From Scenedesmus sp. ARA3 (Eukaryota > Chlorophyta > Chlorophyceae > Sphaeropleales > Scenedesmaceae), in contig RWJK01001421.1 in NCBI GenBank assembly GCA_004335835.1, positions 1 through 64,000 of the forward strand: a stretch of 64,000 nt of DNA. The letters are read 5' to 3'. The notes under the pieces are model-generated. The model had not been told where the DNA came from. It did no database searches and saw nothing but the letters and a program-made list of their open reading frames with translations. The number at the start of each line of letters is the position of its first letter. The stretch's first letter is position 1. Positions 43,601 to 55,600 of the stretch are shown here, one piece after another. The position numbers and the translations under genes were made by a program.

Positions 43601-46580
43601 GCACCTGCACGCAGCAGCAAAACATCACAGCACGTCAGCAACAAAAGCACTCATGTGCAGTGGCCCTACTGCAAACTTGAACCTTGCTTGTTCAGCCAAC
43701 CCATGAAGCCAAATGCACAGAAACCTTATTCTGACATATCCCAAACCCAGGCCGTCAACAGCGCCTCACCGAGCGGCCGTGCGCGGGCGTGACCTTGTGC
43801 AGCCCGAAGAAGCGCGTGATGAGGCTGTTGGGGTGGCGCTCCATGTGCTCGCTGTACGCCTCCAGCATGCCCAGCAGCACAGACATCTCGCTCTTGCGCA
43901 TCGTCTTCACCAGAAAGCGCTCGTCCTCTGCAGCAGCAGCAGCAATAGCGGCAGCAGCACCAGCAGCAGCATCAGCACAACACATAATACAATTTCCTTA
44001 CTGCGCCATTGGGAGCTCAAAGGAAAACCAATTTGAGCTGCCTCATGAGTTTCGCCATGCAATTGTCGCTCACCGCTGAGCAGGAACATGCTGCCGCTCT
44101 TGCCCGGGCTGTTGAGCTGCCGCAGCGCCTGCGCGCCCGCCAGCGACAGCATGTAGTCGGCCTCGTCAATCCCAGCAGCCTTGCGCAGCCGCCGGAACAC
44201 ACGCGGGCAGTAGTCGCGCCACATGAAGTCCATGGAGGGGTGCGCCGGCGTGGTGGAGCTGCAGGAAGGTGGCATGCAGCAGCAGCACACAACAGCAGGC
44301 GTGTGTCAGCACACAGCAGCACAGCATGCATTGAAGCAGCGGCTCAAGGCACATGGTCACCAGGGTGGTTCAGGTCACTGCTGCTCGCCAGCCACAACCA
44401 GAGGAGTTGGGTAGCAAGGAACGCACAGCACGAGATACACTTGCTGCTGCATGCCTGCTGATCACTGCAGGCAGCTCCTGCAGGCGCTTTGCAGCAGCTT
44501 CCCAGCACTGCCAGCACCAGGCTCTCTAGCTGCTGCCTACCACCCACCTGCCGCTGCTGGGGAAGTACACCGCAGCTTTCTCCCGGAAATCCTGCCCACA
44601 CAGCTCCCCCACATCCTCATCAGCCACCATCACTGCTGCCTCGCTCGCCCCGCGCTGCTGCTGCTGCTGCTGCCGCTGCTGCTCGTCCTGATCGTCCTCT
44701 TTGGTGTGGCCGCCAGACACGCAGCTCACGCCACTGACCCCAGCACTCATGCTCCACCAGGGTCGCAGCCCATGCAGCGCAAACGAGCTGCGCAGCAGCG
44801 ACACCGCAGAGCTGCCAGATTGCGCGGAGGCGCCCCGCGGCCGCAGCGCGCGGCCCACGCTGTAGCGAATGCCCAGCTGCAGCTCCAGCATGAGGCTGTA
44901 GCTGTAGTGGCCCTTGTAGACTACCTCGCCCAGCTTCTTCTGCATGCGCGGGCCGCGCCGCAGCACGCGCTGCACGCGCCGCCGCACCTGACAGCAGCAA
45001 CAGCAGTGGCAGGCGCGCGCATGCGCGGTAGGTGTGCAGCCACGACAGGTGCTTGAGACGCGCACGACGCATTTCAGCGTGAGCACTTTGCTGTGCAAAT
45101 TAAAATGCGCTCCCTGTACTGCCCTCACCAGCTGCGCAACCGTAAGGCCACTAGCACCACAACAGGCATGTACACCACACCAGCCAATAGCATCACAACC
45201 GTGTAATGCTGATAGGTGGCTCCTAGGCAGCCGAGCAAATGCTCACCTTGTTCTTCGGCCACAGGAAGCCAAAGATCATCTTGATCTCCTCTGCCGTCAG
45301 CGGGTACTCGCGCAGCAGCTGCCCCATGTCATACTCGCGCACAAACAGCTTGCGCGGCGCAGCGGCGGCAGCAGCGCCCGGCCCAGCTGCAGCTGCTTCG
45401 CCGCCGCTGGCGCCAGTAGCAGCCCTAGCCATGTTGGTGGGGCTGGTGCTTGGCATGTCTGCTTCAGCTGCTGCTGCAGCAAGCGATGACGCCCTCTGCT
45501 GTAAGCTTGCTGCTGCATCTGAGTCGCCATTCGTCAGCACAGCCAGCGTAGGCTGCCAGCGTTCTTGATGCTGCTGTTTGCCTGCCGGATGTATCGAGTC
45601 AATAAGGACGGACGGCTCGCTGTTGAGGAAATGAGCAGCCTCTGCAAACGGCGTTGTCGCCGCAACGCGAGGGCCCTGATGCGCCTGCTGCCCTCTGCCT
45701 GCGTTTGCAGCTGCTACTGCTGCTGCTGCCTGTACTGCTGCATCGTCTTCTGCCTCTGCAAGCACCTGGCTGCTTTCTACGTGATGCATGCCACCCCCAG
45801 TCGGCTCCAGCGGCCCATCAGCGCCCTGCTGCTGACCCTGCTGCTGCCCTGCTGCTGCACCTGCTGACGACTGCCAGCCGTGGTTGTTGCTGTGGCGCCT
45901 GCTGTTGGGCTCCTCTGGTGCTGGCCTGAATACGCCCAAGCCGTGCTTCTTGCCTGACCTCCAGAAGCCATCATACATGGAGCCGTCAACATATGTCTTG
46001 ATTCCAATGCCCTCTCGGCGGCCATCCTGTTCGTCACAACGTCCCAAGGTTAGATGAGTAAGCACAGTGATGAGGGTAGAATCAAGTGCAGTATAACTCA
46101 AGGTAAAGCGGTCGCACAATACTGTGTCAGCATGCACACATGAGCTGCCACCAGCAGGTGTGTTTGCTGGCGGAGGCCATGAGCATACATACCAGCTGCT
46201 CACAATGCGCAAAACTCAAGCTGGCTTCCCAGCAAGCTGTAAACTAAGCTGTTCAACCTGCTCCTGCTGCTGCAAGCATGACAAGCTGGTAAAATTTCTG
46301 ACATTAACTGCTGTAGCTACACCTGAAGTCCGCAGCAACACAGTGCAGCATCAGCTGCAACTCCTCGCACCTTCCACTCCCCGTCATAGCGCTGGCCGTT
46401 CTTCCAAACATAGGTGCCAAACCCGTGCATGACGCCGTTGCGCCATTCGCCATCATAATGGCAGCTGTTGGGCCAGATGCATGTGCCCAGGCCTGATGGC
46501 ACACCGTTGCGCAGCGTGCCATAGTACCTGGACCCATCTGAGCCCACGAAGCTGTCCACCACAAAATCAAGAGAAGCCAT
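39574..46580 (-). CDS. MORN-repeat phosphatidylinositol phosphate kinase
   Basis: Phosphorylates a phosphoinositide, probably PI4P to PI(4,5)P2, at membranes. Eleven minus-strand exons: 46580-46371, 46026-45247, 44987-44548, 44258-44074, 43927-43770, 43604-43492, 43274-43152, 42936-42081, 41763-41532, 41221-40845 and 40599-39574 (TAG). They join in phase to 1499 residues. The N-terminus holds about four MORN units (YYGTLRNGVPSGLGTCIW, YDGEWRNGVMHGFGTYVW and two more across the exon 1/2 junction), the plant B-subfamily arrangement. The kinase shows GSMFLLSGEDERFLVKTM (P-loop and Lys), YDIKGSTDGR, GVMDYSLLLGVH, CFGIIDILQDYSTRK and PPKQYARRFLDF. Between MDYSLLLGVH and FGIIDIL lies an insertion of roughly 450 residues rich in Gly, Ala, Ser and Gln, far longer than usual. 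A Gln/Ala-rich tail of about 300 residues follows. No junction duplicates were seen. Confidence 0.93.
42034..42060. repeat. (CAC)n run in a PIP kinase intron
   Basis: About nine CAC triplets lie in the intron after exon 8, some 20-50 nt inside the donor at 42080. Confidence 0.8.
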
Positions 46581-48381
46581 GGCTCAGCGTGCACAGCAGC
46601 TGCAGCTGTTGCTGCTGGCGTGCCTGCAGGCAGGACAGAAGGGAGGCAGAACAAGGCTGCAGCTGCAACATACTGTGTAGGCAGGAGCTTATCGACTGTC
46701 ATCGGCTGTCAACATATGTAAACAATCAATCTAGAGCGACTGCCGATACGTTGCTCAACCAATCAGGAGGCTGCCGGATGTCAACCCACTCTGCTGCTGC
46801 GTTGGTGTACCATGGTGAGGTGTGCAGAGCGGGATGTCTGCTTGCACGGTCAATCCTCGAGAAACGTCCCTGCCTGCTTTCGGCTCACCTCCACAACATG
46901 TGAGGCCGCAGCTGCTTAACCTGTCTGTTCGTCTTGCTCACGAGGAAGCCCCTTGCTGCCTGTCCACATGCACTACCACAGCCGGTCCAGGTATACGAGC
47001 TACATATGTCGCTTCAACTCTGCATTACCCACAGGCGACCTGTGCAGAATTTGATGATGGCAGGTAAGTCAAGTAAACTGCTGTCAACAGGGGCCCCGAT
47101 ATATATGTGAAACAGGCAAGACTGCACACGCACTGCTACAAAAGTATTTCAAGTGTTTGGTTATCACGGGCATCACTCAACTTCTGGCCATCGTTCTGCT
47201 TTGGGTAACAGGGCTGGGGTGGGTAGGGCTTTGTGTGCAAGACTGATGAAAGGACTTAAACAGTTCAAGGTAGCTTGCGAGCTTCCCTATCAGCAAAGCT
47301 GTTTAGTACTTGCATCACTAATCAGGCCACGGTCACTGGTTCCGGGATGTCGATGACCATGATCCCTGGACCCTTGCCAGCTGCTTGCACTGAAGAGTCA
47401 GAGCTGCATGTGTGCTAGCAGCAGCTTCTTGAGCACATTACCCAGTTCCTCACTTGCAAACACAATGTTGTGAATTGGCCAGCTTCCACACACGTATGCA
47501 AGCACCACCTTTGCAAGCAAGGCTGCTTGACGACAGCTTCAAGCAAGTCACAGTGCGCCTGCAGGCTAGGCGGCTGTGTGCATGTTGTGTTGGGTCCAGC
47601 GCGGTGGACTCCAAACAGCCATGCAGCCCAGCCCTGCTGCAGAGTTAGAAGCAATTATGTGCATGTCTCTTTCATGTTCAAGACGCTGCGCAATACTGGT
47701 CAGTTTGGGCGGTGTAATCCTCCATGCAACGCCTCCAATGTTTCCGTTGTTCCCATGCAACAGCATACGCAAAACCCCTGAGGAGCCGCCACAACAGCTA
47801 GTACGTAGTAGTGTTTTTTTGCTGATCATTTAGCTGTATGGCATTGGCTGCCCGATTGCTTCATGGCTGCACCTCTTGAAACTGGCAGCTCAGCTCAGAT
47901 GACAAGTTGTCATTGTCAGCAGCGCTGCAGCTGCATAAAGCGACCCATGCCACCTGCGAGCCTTCCCATCATCAAAGATACTGTGAAGCTTGCCAGACAG
48001 TACGTCACTAATTTCTGGCAGTGCTCTGCATACCGTTGCAGTTTGGGGTTCTGAGTGGTTCATCATCATCATCATCATGTTACTCATCAAGCCATAGCAT
48101 CAACGCCATCGGCCCCGCGCCCCAATGAAGCGGCAACACGTTCTGAGTGGTTGTAGTTGCGGCACTCAGCGGCTGCGATGTTAAATGGCTGTAGGTTTCA
48201 GTACGACTTCTGTGCGTTGCGTTGCTGTTTAACCTTGAGTCTGGTGCACCAAGTTCAGCACCAGCGCTAGCAAGCGAAATGCAGAGCCGTTTCTTCCAGT
48301 TGCGAAACTGTGCTCCCATTCAGACGAAAGTGTAAAGCTCAACTAGTTTCAAAAGCCGATTCAAGAAATCCTACAGCTGCA
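46581..48381. promoter_or_regulatory. Divergent spacer between PIP kinase and LRR gene
   Basis: The two start codons face away from each other across 1.8 kb, which should hold both promoters. GGGTTCTGAGTGGTT-type text recurs at 48046 and 48139, next to a (CAT)n run at 48060-48077. I could not place core promoter elements, and no gene is supported. Confidence 0.35.
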
Positions 48382-49836
48382 ATGGCTACGGTGAGCTCGG
48401 TCCCTGGGAGCATGGTCGAAAACTTTGTACTGGCCATTGGCAGCATCGACCAGCTTTTCACCGTGCAGCAACGGTTGATACCTGATTTTATGAACAGCGA
48501 TGCCAAATATATCTGCCCGAGGTCTATACCTGAAGAGGCCTTGTCTGCCTGGTCTAGTACCAGGATCACCCTGGCTACAGCAGTACAGTATGTGTTTGCC
48601 AGTCTGCCGTAGCGTGGCACAGCTGGGCACATTTCCGATGTGCGTGCTGCGGATTCATTTTTGACTGGTATGCCCTGCGTGAGCCACATGGGTCCCTGTG
48701 AAGGCGGGTGGCGTGCTGCTGACCCGCAGTACCGCTGCTGCTGCTGCTGCTGCTGCCATCCACAGGAACCAAATGAGGGACCACGCAGTGCACCATATCC
48801 CGCTCTGGAGCACATCATGCGTCAGCTGCCTGTACAGCAGCGCATGGGCAACTGCAGCCTGGCCTGCCGCAGCTTGCAGGAAGCAGCTGTGGCAGTAACA
48901 GGCGCCGTGCAGGTGCATAACATCAGCAGCCAGCAGCAGGCAGATGCTCTGTGTGCATGGCTGCACAGACATGGCAGCAAAGCTGTAGCACAACTAGATC
49001 TTGAGGGCGTTTGGGGCTTTGATCACCCTAGCACTTTCATCCGCTTGCCATGGCAGCAGCTGCTGCAGCTGCAGAGCTTGCGGGTGCGGCGCCTGCAGCT
49101 GTCAATGGGAAGACACATGGGCTCAGGCTGCACTACAAGCAGCTGCAGCCAGCAGCCAGCCAGCATAGCAGCAGAGACAGCAGCAGCAGCAGAGACAGCA
49201 GCAGCAGCAGCAGCACCCAAATCACTGTCTTCATTGACGCGGCTCACCAGCCTGCAGCTCAGCACTTTAAGTACCTGCAGCCCAAGCGCCACTGTGCGCT
49301 GGACCGCACGCCAGATTGCGCAGCTGACAAGCTTGTGCTGCCTCAGCCTGGGGTTCAGCGGCTTTGGACCCCGCACACACACCAGCAGCGGTGCGCCAAG
49401 TGCAGATCTGGCAGCAGCGCTGGGCCAGCTGATACAGCTGACATCCCTCAGCTTGGACTCACATTTGGACGGCACAGCGCTCAGCACAGTCAGCAGTCTC
49501 ACTCAGCTGCAGCGGCTGCAATTGATTGACGTCGGCCGCGTAGGCAGCAGCGAAGAGCCACTGAAGGTGCATGACTTTCCCGGCAGCCTGACACACCTGC
49601 AGCTGTTAGGCTGCTGCATTCAAGCTCCGGACGATGGCAGCAGCTGGCGGCTGTCGCTGCTGCAGGAGCTGGACATGTGGGATGTTCAGGGCTTTGAACC
49701 GGCAGTTATGGCAGACACACCGCAGCTGCGCTGGGTGAAGATGGGAGGTGAAGAAATGTCTGACCTGAATATGGAGTGTATGCTGGGCTGCCTTGAAAGC
49801 CTGCAGCACTTGCAGCACCTGGAGCTCCACAATTGA
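48382..49836 (+). CDS. Leucine-rich-repeat protein, possible F-box-like N-terminus
   Basis: A long open exon starts after (CTG)n..CCATCCACAG at 48766 and runs to TGA at 49834-49836. It encodes ALEHIMRQLPVQQRMGNCSL and ACRSLQEAA, reminiscent of an F-box helix pair, then about ten leucine-rich repeats such as LTRLTSLQLSTLSTC, IAQLTSLCCLSLGFSGF, LIQLTSLSLDSHLDGTALS and LQHLQHLELHN. A minimal first exon ATG GCT ACG at 48382-48390, followed by GTGAGC, is in the correct phase and is my best candidate start. A second in-frame Met (HIM at about 48823) is possible. LRR coding continues beyond the TGA in other frames (next entry). Function is probably protein recognition; the partner is unknown. Confidence 0.65.
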
Positions 49837-51226
49837 AGCAGAAGGCATCTGCTGCCAGCTTCTCAGAGCTGACTGCCAGCAAGCCTGACAGCGCTGCTGC
49901 TGCTCGACTGCAGCATCCCTGCTGGAGCAGCGCGGCACATGTTTCCACCGGGACGGCAGCTGCAGCGGCTGCAACACCTGCAGACTGAGCCGTCAGATGA
50001 AGTATTTGACGACTACGTTGAAGGGAGTCAGGGGCCGGACACAATGCAGCTTCAAAGCCTGGTGCTGCGTCGTGGAATCTGCAGCGGCTCGTTGCGTGCT
50101 GCCCTAACTTGCAGGAGCTGTCACTGATCTGGCCGAAAGGCTCATTTAATGCGGGGGCTGCTGGCAATGTGCGGCTGCTGCTGCAGCTGAAGCGGCTGAC
50201 CAGTCTGAGCGTGGGAGGGCCCCTGTGGGACAACCGCGCAGCGACAGAGGTGCTGGCTCGCTTGACAGGTGCGTGGTGTGCTGTGCAGACAGAGCTTTGT
50301 AAGAATTCTCCCACGAAATATTTTGATGCAGTGCAGCTGCTCAGCACAATGAGTGCTTTGCTGCACATGAACCTAGTTTCTAAGCTTGATACGTGCCAGA
50401 GTCTGCCAAAATTGTGCCTGGTGTAGCCACAAGCACAGGGCCTTGCTGCCTTTTGGTGCAGCACTGGCTATGTTGCTGATGACCATTGACACATGACCTA
50501 TCGACTGCTGGCATGCAGGCCTGCAGGAGCTCTATGTGGTTGGCAGCACAGAGCTGTCACTGCCAGGAGTGAGGCAGCTCACCCGCCTGACAGCACTGAC
50601 CACACTTTGCTTGAGCAAGTGCGGCGTGGCTTTCCTGTGTGATGTGACGGGCCATGACCGGACACTGAGCCTAAAAAGCAAGGTGAGACTGCAGAACAAG
50701 CGGTTGCAGACATAGCAGGTGCACATGTTGCTGAGCTAAATTGCAGCTGTATTTACTGTCAACCTGTGACATTCCATGCGTTGCATTGGATCTGTTGCAC
50801 GTGCCAGCGACTCACACGCGTGCATTGTGCTTGTCATCACAATGCATTGTGGTCAAGCATGCATTTGGGGGTTTCGTCATGGAGCCAACGCCAGCAAAGG
50901 TTGCAGACTAGGGCACACACACTTGTAGTTTGTGTCAGTGCCAGCACTTGCTAGCGTCAGCAACCTGCTGCTTTTCACATACCCATAACTGCCCGGCAGT
51001 AGTGGCACTACTGGTAGTGCCAATGATTTACTTATCGTGCAGTGGCACAGCACCTGTGCCGTCCAGTCTTCTGGCAACCGCACAACGGTGGGTGTTTCAA
51101 TGGGCACCAAAATTTGTTCTAAGACAATGTGTGCACGCTGACGTGTCTTTGCAGGCCTCACCGCCGGATGTGTGGCGCCAGCTGCAGCACAAGTGCGACC
51201 AGATGGCTGCAATGCATCGCTGGTGA
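49837..51226 (+). pseudogene. Frame-broken continuation of the LRR gene
   Basis: After the TGA, LRR-type coding resumes as LPASLTALLLLDCSIPAGAA and QLQRLQHLQTE in one frame (about 49870-50080). It then shifts to LQRLVACCPNLQELSLIWP and LLQLKRLTSLSVGGPLW in another (to 50268). A normal intron (50269-50518) leads to 50519-50682 (GLQELYVVGSTELSLPGV), and another to 51155-51226 ending in TGA (ASPPDVWRQLQHKCDQMA). The last two junctions are in phase. Either the gene is a recent pseudogene, or the assembly has indels near 49836 and 50085, or I have missed unusual introns. Confidence 0.55.
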
Positions 51227-52609
51227 TGATCATCATCATCCGGGAGGTGCAGCATGCAAGAGGGAGGATAGTGATGCTGCCGAGACAGTGATTACGATTG
51301 CATGTAAGCATGCAAGGGAAGCAGGTGTGTTCTCCAGCATGGCAGTACGCGCCAGGCTGACAAGGCTGTTGCGCCTGCAGGACTTTGATATCATACGACC
51401 ATGCCAGTGCGTATGACAAGTGGTTGGAAGCAGGCAATGCACGAAGTTGACGGTCCTGACGTTCATGCCGCATGCCAGGCTGGCAGGAATTTGTCACGTT
51501 TGCCGCACATGTTGTCACGTGGCCTACAAGCCTTCTGAGCAGGCATGTTTTGTGCAACACACGTTGCTTTGGTTTGTCTGCTGGAGATCTGCTGCCCATG
51601 CATGCAGCTGAGCTACTGTGTGTTTAAACGGTGGCGAAGTGTGCCACCTCCACAGAACACTAGTGGAACAGTACTGTTCGGGCAGTGTTGTGGCAACCGG
51701 CCTCTCAGGGGCTCAAGTTGTGATAGCGTAGTTGATGCAACAGGAGCACATGCCTTGTGTCCCCTGCAGTCAGGTTCGCCTGACTGTTGCGTGTGACTAG
51801 CCAGTAGGATTTCGTCCCCCCTGGTAACAAAAAAAAACCCAGGAGCACATGCTATGATTCATTTTCCTGAAAGCAGGTTGCTGATGGTTACAAAAGCGCC
51901 ATCACTACCAGACTGACAAGGGTACAACGCCTTCCTTCAACCCAGGGCGCTAATGGACACTGCAATTGCACGCCATGCAGAAAATGACACTCACATGCAT
52001 ACAGACTAAGCTGCCAAAGAACAGCATGCTGATGCCACAGCACAGTGGTGTCTGTGTGTGGTGAACAGGAACTTCCACTTTGAAAGGGGCACAACTGGCA
52101 CCACATGGGGGTAGCAAAACTATAAGCAGCTTAAGACAGGGGCAGCAGAAGCTACAGCAGCGCAAGGACGCCGCCAAAAAGACCCTGATTTCATTTGATG
52201 TTGTATGGCAACCTGCACCTACACCATGCAAGTCAGCATGTAATCCAGCCACAGCATATATGTTGCACTCAGAATCTGAGTGATGCAGCCGACTTGCAAT
52301 ACCAAGCCGGCGCACGGAAGAAATTAACCCAGCATGCACGCGCACACTCCAAAAGACCACAGGCAGCACATCCTGCGGTCAGCAAACACGTACATGACAA
52401 CCATCAACATAAAAGCCAGCCGGCTTGCACCTGCACAAGCCCTGACACAAACCACTCCCCACACAAACCAGTTGAAAAGAGGGCACCAGCAGCAGATCAA
52501 AACAGAGAGAGTCAAAGACGCCGCAGCAGCAAGTATACCGGCAAGCCAAGCATCAGATCTGAACCGTCATCCAATGCATTGCATTGCATCACAATGCATC
52601 CGCATACAT
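51227..52609. other. Convergent spacer between LRR gene and RH3-like gene
   Basis: I see no supported gene. The stretch holds an A8 run at 51831-51838 and small CAT repeats at 51230-51240. Confidence 0.4.
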
Positions 52610-55600
52610 CTACCAGATAGGCTTGCCGCCGCCGCCACCCCTGCTGCTCTGCTGACCCCTGCCCTCCCAGCTATTGCCGCCGCCGCCCTGCTTACCCTCC
52701 NNNNNNNNNNNNNNNNNNNNNNNNNNNNNNNNNNNNNNNNNNNNNNNNNNNNNNNNNNNNNNNNNNNNNNNNNNNNNNNNCTGAAGCCATCCCTATCCCT
52801 GCCCCTGCCGCCGCCGCCGCCACGGCCGCCGCCACCCCTGCCCCTGCCGCTGTCACCCCAGCTTCCCCTGCTGTCGCCCCTGTCTTCCCAGCCGCCTTGC
52901 CTGCCGCCGCCCTGCCTATCCCGGCTGCCCCAGTTTCCGCCGCCGCCGCCGCCACCACCATCCCTATCCCGGCCGCCGCGGCCGCCGCCGCCCCTGCCGC
53001 CAAACGACCTACGGGGGCTAAAGCTGCGGTCTGACATGGGTGGCCTGCCGCCGCGCCTGCCTAGCACCAGCTCCTTGACATCTAGCGGCAGCGAGTTGGG
53101 CTTGCTGACCAGCACACCCTGTGCCTCTGCGTCTGCTGCTGCTGCTAAGACGGCAGCAGCGGTGCGTGCGGGCAGGTCAACTGCCACTCCCTCCACGTCT
53201 GGGCCCTCATTCAGGATGCGCAGCTTGCCGATCTGGCCATTGAAGCTGGCACCCAGCAGCTGCAGAAACAGAGGGATTGCAGAAAACAGAGCACCAGACG
53301 CAGCACAAGTCAGACCAATGATCAGACTGATGAGGGATGATGAATGGGTAGCTGCAGCTGATGCAACATGCATGCATATACATTGTCAATAATATTGCAG
53401 GAAGCTGCAGGCTGCACATACACACACCACAAGAGCGCTGCAGCGCTGCACCGCGCAACATCTGCTGCTTGACAGACACGATGCAAGTGTATACACCACT
53501 GCCTGGCACACATCCTCACGCACGACCAACACACAAGAACATGCAGAACCAGCCAAGCTCAACCATCCAGCCATACATCACTCACCCCTCCCAGGAAGCG
53601 CGCGGTGCTGTTGAAGCCATCCAGCTTGCCCACGCTGCCCAGCATCTTGATGGTCACCATGCCCACCTCGCCAGTCAGCAGGCTGCGCTCCTGCGCCACA
53701 GTCCTGCAGCAGCAAAAAACGCAGGAGGCAGGCAGGAAGAAAGTGGTGAGAAGAAATGCGGTGGTATGGGGCTGACGGGCAACAACGTACATATGCACCG
53801 CAACAACTCTGCTGCTCAGGAAGCTAATCACACGCTTGGACAACGCATGATATGCAAACTGCATACAAAATCTCGCAGCAAACCCAGACAACCAACCCCA
53901 CCTGAACCCAACATGCCATTGCCCCCCCCCCCAGCCATCAGAATCAGCAAGCTGCATCTAAACCATCTGCAGAAACCGCCCCTACCTGAAGCCCGACATG
54001 CTGGCCAGTGCAGCCGCCAGCACGCGCTCCGGCTGCGGGCTGTTCATCAGGCGGCTGGCGGCCGGCATGAAGAAGTCAATCACGCCTCCCTCCACCTTGT
54101 CCAGCTTTGACAGCACGGTGCGGCTGGCTGCTGCCATGACGTCAGCTGGAGAAGGTGCGCCGATGACCTCGCCACTGGCCAGCTTGACCTGCAAGAGGAG
54201 CAAAGTCAAGCACAGCACATAAGGTTGACTGGCTCACTGAAATACAGTTTAAGAGTTTGCAGGAACCACATCAGCTGGCAGTCAGCTGCATGCGATCACA
54301 TACGCCTGATGCGCGCAGGCAGAACACAGAAAACACTAATTAAAAAAAGACACCATGCTCTGCACACACACAGCAGCAGCAGCAGCTCGCACCTGCTGCA
54401 GCAGCAGTCCCAGGCTGCGCGCCTCTGAAGGCGTGTGCATCACCACAGCGCGCCCCTTGTTGCCCGCCCTGCCCGTGCGCCCGCTCCTATGCAGGAAACT
54501 CTCACTGTCCTGCGGGATGTCATAATGCACCACCAGGTCCACATTCGGAATATCCAGCCCGCGCGCTGCAACATCTGTGGCAATCAGCACGGTCACTTCT
54601 CCGCTACGGAAGCGTCCAAGCGTCTTCTCGCGCTGGTTCTGCGCAATGTCGCCGTGAAGCGCCTCGCACGGCTGCTGCTGCGAGATGGCTGCTGCGACCT
54701 CGTCCGCGCCGAGTTTGGTGCGCGTGAAGATGATGGCCTTGCCGCCAGCTGCGTAGACGGACAGCAGGTCGACCAGCGCCTGGCGCTTCTCGTGGTTGTT
54801 CACCTGTTGCAGGAGCAGCACATTACAAGATCAGTGTGGATGCAGAGTGAGGATAAGGGCGGCTGGGGAGAAAAGCAAGCCGCAGGGTGTTGGACGGATG
54901 CTGCACGGCAAGCGCACCATACGCACATCAGGCATGCTGATCGCACGGCCGCAAGCCACGCCAAGGCAGCCACCATTATTTGGCAGGCGGGAGCAGCGGC
55001 TGGAGTACATTGCAGTGTGTTTCCCGCATTACAGGAGTTGAAGCTGCTGAGGCGGCACTGCAATTTGCCCATTTCAGTGCCGCCTCAGCAGCCCTAACTC
55101 CTGTAGCCTGCATTGCTTGCTGCTCTGCATTCCTGTAACCTGCCTACTTGCTGCTCTACATTCCTGAAAGGCCACCTCTACTTCTATGTAATTTAATGCC
55201 GGAAATACCGCGGTACTACACTGCAATGTACTCCAGCCGCTGCCCCTGTGCCTGCCCACCTGCATGATGTTAAGTGTCACGTCCTCGTTAAGCTTGCCCG
55301 TCTGGTGCTCTCCGACCAGGTCAATTGTCCTGGGGTCCTTCTGGTAGCGCTTGGCCACCTTGCTCACCCAGCTGGGCAGCGTGGCACTGAACAGCATGGT
55401 CTGGCGCTCAGCAGGCATCTGGCACAGCATCACAAATATAACACACATACAGCAGATACAAGTTTAGCAAGCTGGACAAGCGGGCAGCGTGGCACTGTAA
55501 CAGCATGGTCTGACACTCGGCAGGCATCTGGCGCAGCAGCACAAGCAAGTAACATACAGCAAATAGATTTCAGCGAGCTGGCCAGTCACACGCAGCCACA

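Noticed and set aside
49706..50464. Minus-strand open frame of 252 codons
   Set aside because: It overlaps LRR coding on the plus strand that has clear LxxLxxL patterns; the antisense frame shows no motif.
52334..53392. Plus-strand Pro-rich open frame across the N gap
   Set aside because: It is the complement of the Arg/Gly-rich tail of the RH3-like helicase; the minus-strand helicase frame is supported by family motifs.
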